In this document: positions 14,049 to 15,986 of the stretch, in pieces
Layout: every line of letters begins with the position of its first letter
How positions within the stretch are numbered: position 1 is the first letter of the stretch
Assembly (NCBI GenBank): GCA_934547065.1
Contig: CAKTEF010000032.1
Coordinates: 1 to 15,986 of the forward strand
DNA from: an uncultured Faecalibacterium sp.
GTDB lineage: Bacteria; Bacillota; Clostridia; Oscillospirales; Ruminococcaceae
Direction of reading: 5' to 3'
Length of the DNA stretch: 15,986 bases
Program-made: the position numbers and the translations under genes
The notes under the pieces: model-generated
Seen by the model: the letters and a program-made list of their open reading frames with translations, nothing else
The model's database searches: none
What the model was told of the DNA's origin: nothing

Positions 14049-15986
<1,938 letters not shown>

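Overview
The window looks like chromosomal DNA from a GC-rich gut Firmicute, probably Faecalibacterium or a close relative in the Oscillospiraceae. The basis is protein style, GC-rich coding sequence with clear purine-rich ribosome binding sites, a tRNA gene that encodes its own CCA, and an intergenic inverted-repeat element of a type I associate with this group. The genus is an inference; no rRNA or other marker gene is present.

Layout. (1) 1-3960, minus strand: a signalling operon, read from right to left. It encodes a GGDEF-REC-HD-GYP cyclic-di-GMP enzyme, then a solute-binding lipoprotein, then a membrane histidine kinase that runs off the left edge. A receiver-domain scrap of a lost hybrid kinase lies just upstream. 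(2) 4495-7344: a GNAT acetyltransferase and a PfkB-family sugar/nucleoside kinase on the plus strand, convergent with an MFS transporter. The kinase and transporter share a terminator. (3) 7471-8073: an AT-rich S51-type peptidase that looks transferred in. It is followed by about 700 bases with no convincing gene but many hairpins, ending at a tRNA-Val(CAC) gene whose 3' end is duplicated nearby in inverted orientation. (4) 9066-9230: a tiny Cys-rich membrane protein. (5) 9273-10602: a phage-like switch. Leftward genes for a small HTH protein and a sigma-like protein are divergent from an S24 (CI/LexA-type) repressor, with a perfect consensus promoter overlapped by dyad operators. (6) 10635-12224: trmO and a LysR regulator, closely following the repressor. 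(7) 12291-13610: a CorC/HlyC (CNNM-CBS) membrane protein. (8) 13655-13913: an inverted-repeat element. (9) 14049 to the right edge: clpB, missing its N-terminal part.

How the parts work together. In region 1 the solute-binding protein has no permease or ATPase beside it and overlaps the kinase gene, so it most likely acts as a sensor subunit. The signal would pass by kinase phosphorelay to the receiver of the protein that carries both c-di-GMP synthesis and degradation domains. In region 5 the repressor probably controls the leftward promoter through the dyads. No integrase or structural phage genes are visible, so this is a remnant or domesticated switch. The remaining genes are ordinary housekeeping or accessory genes.
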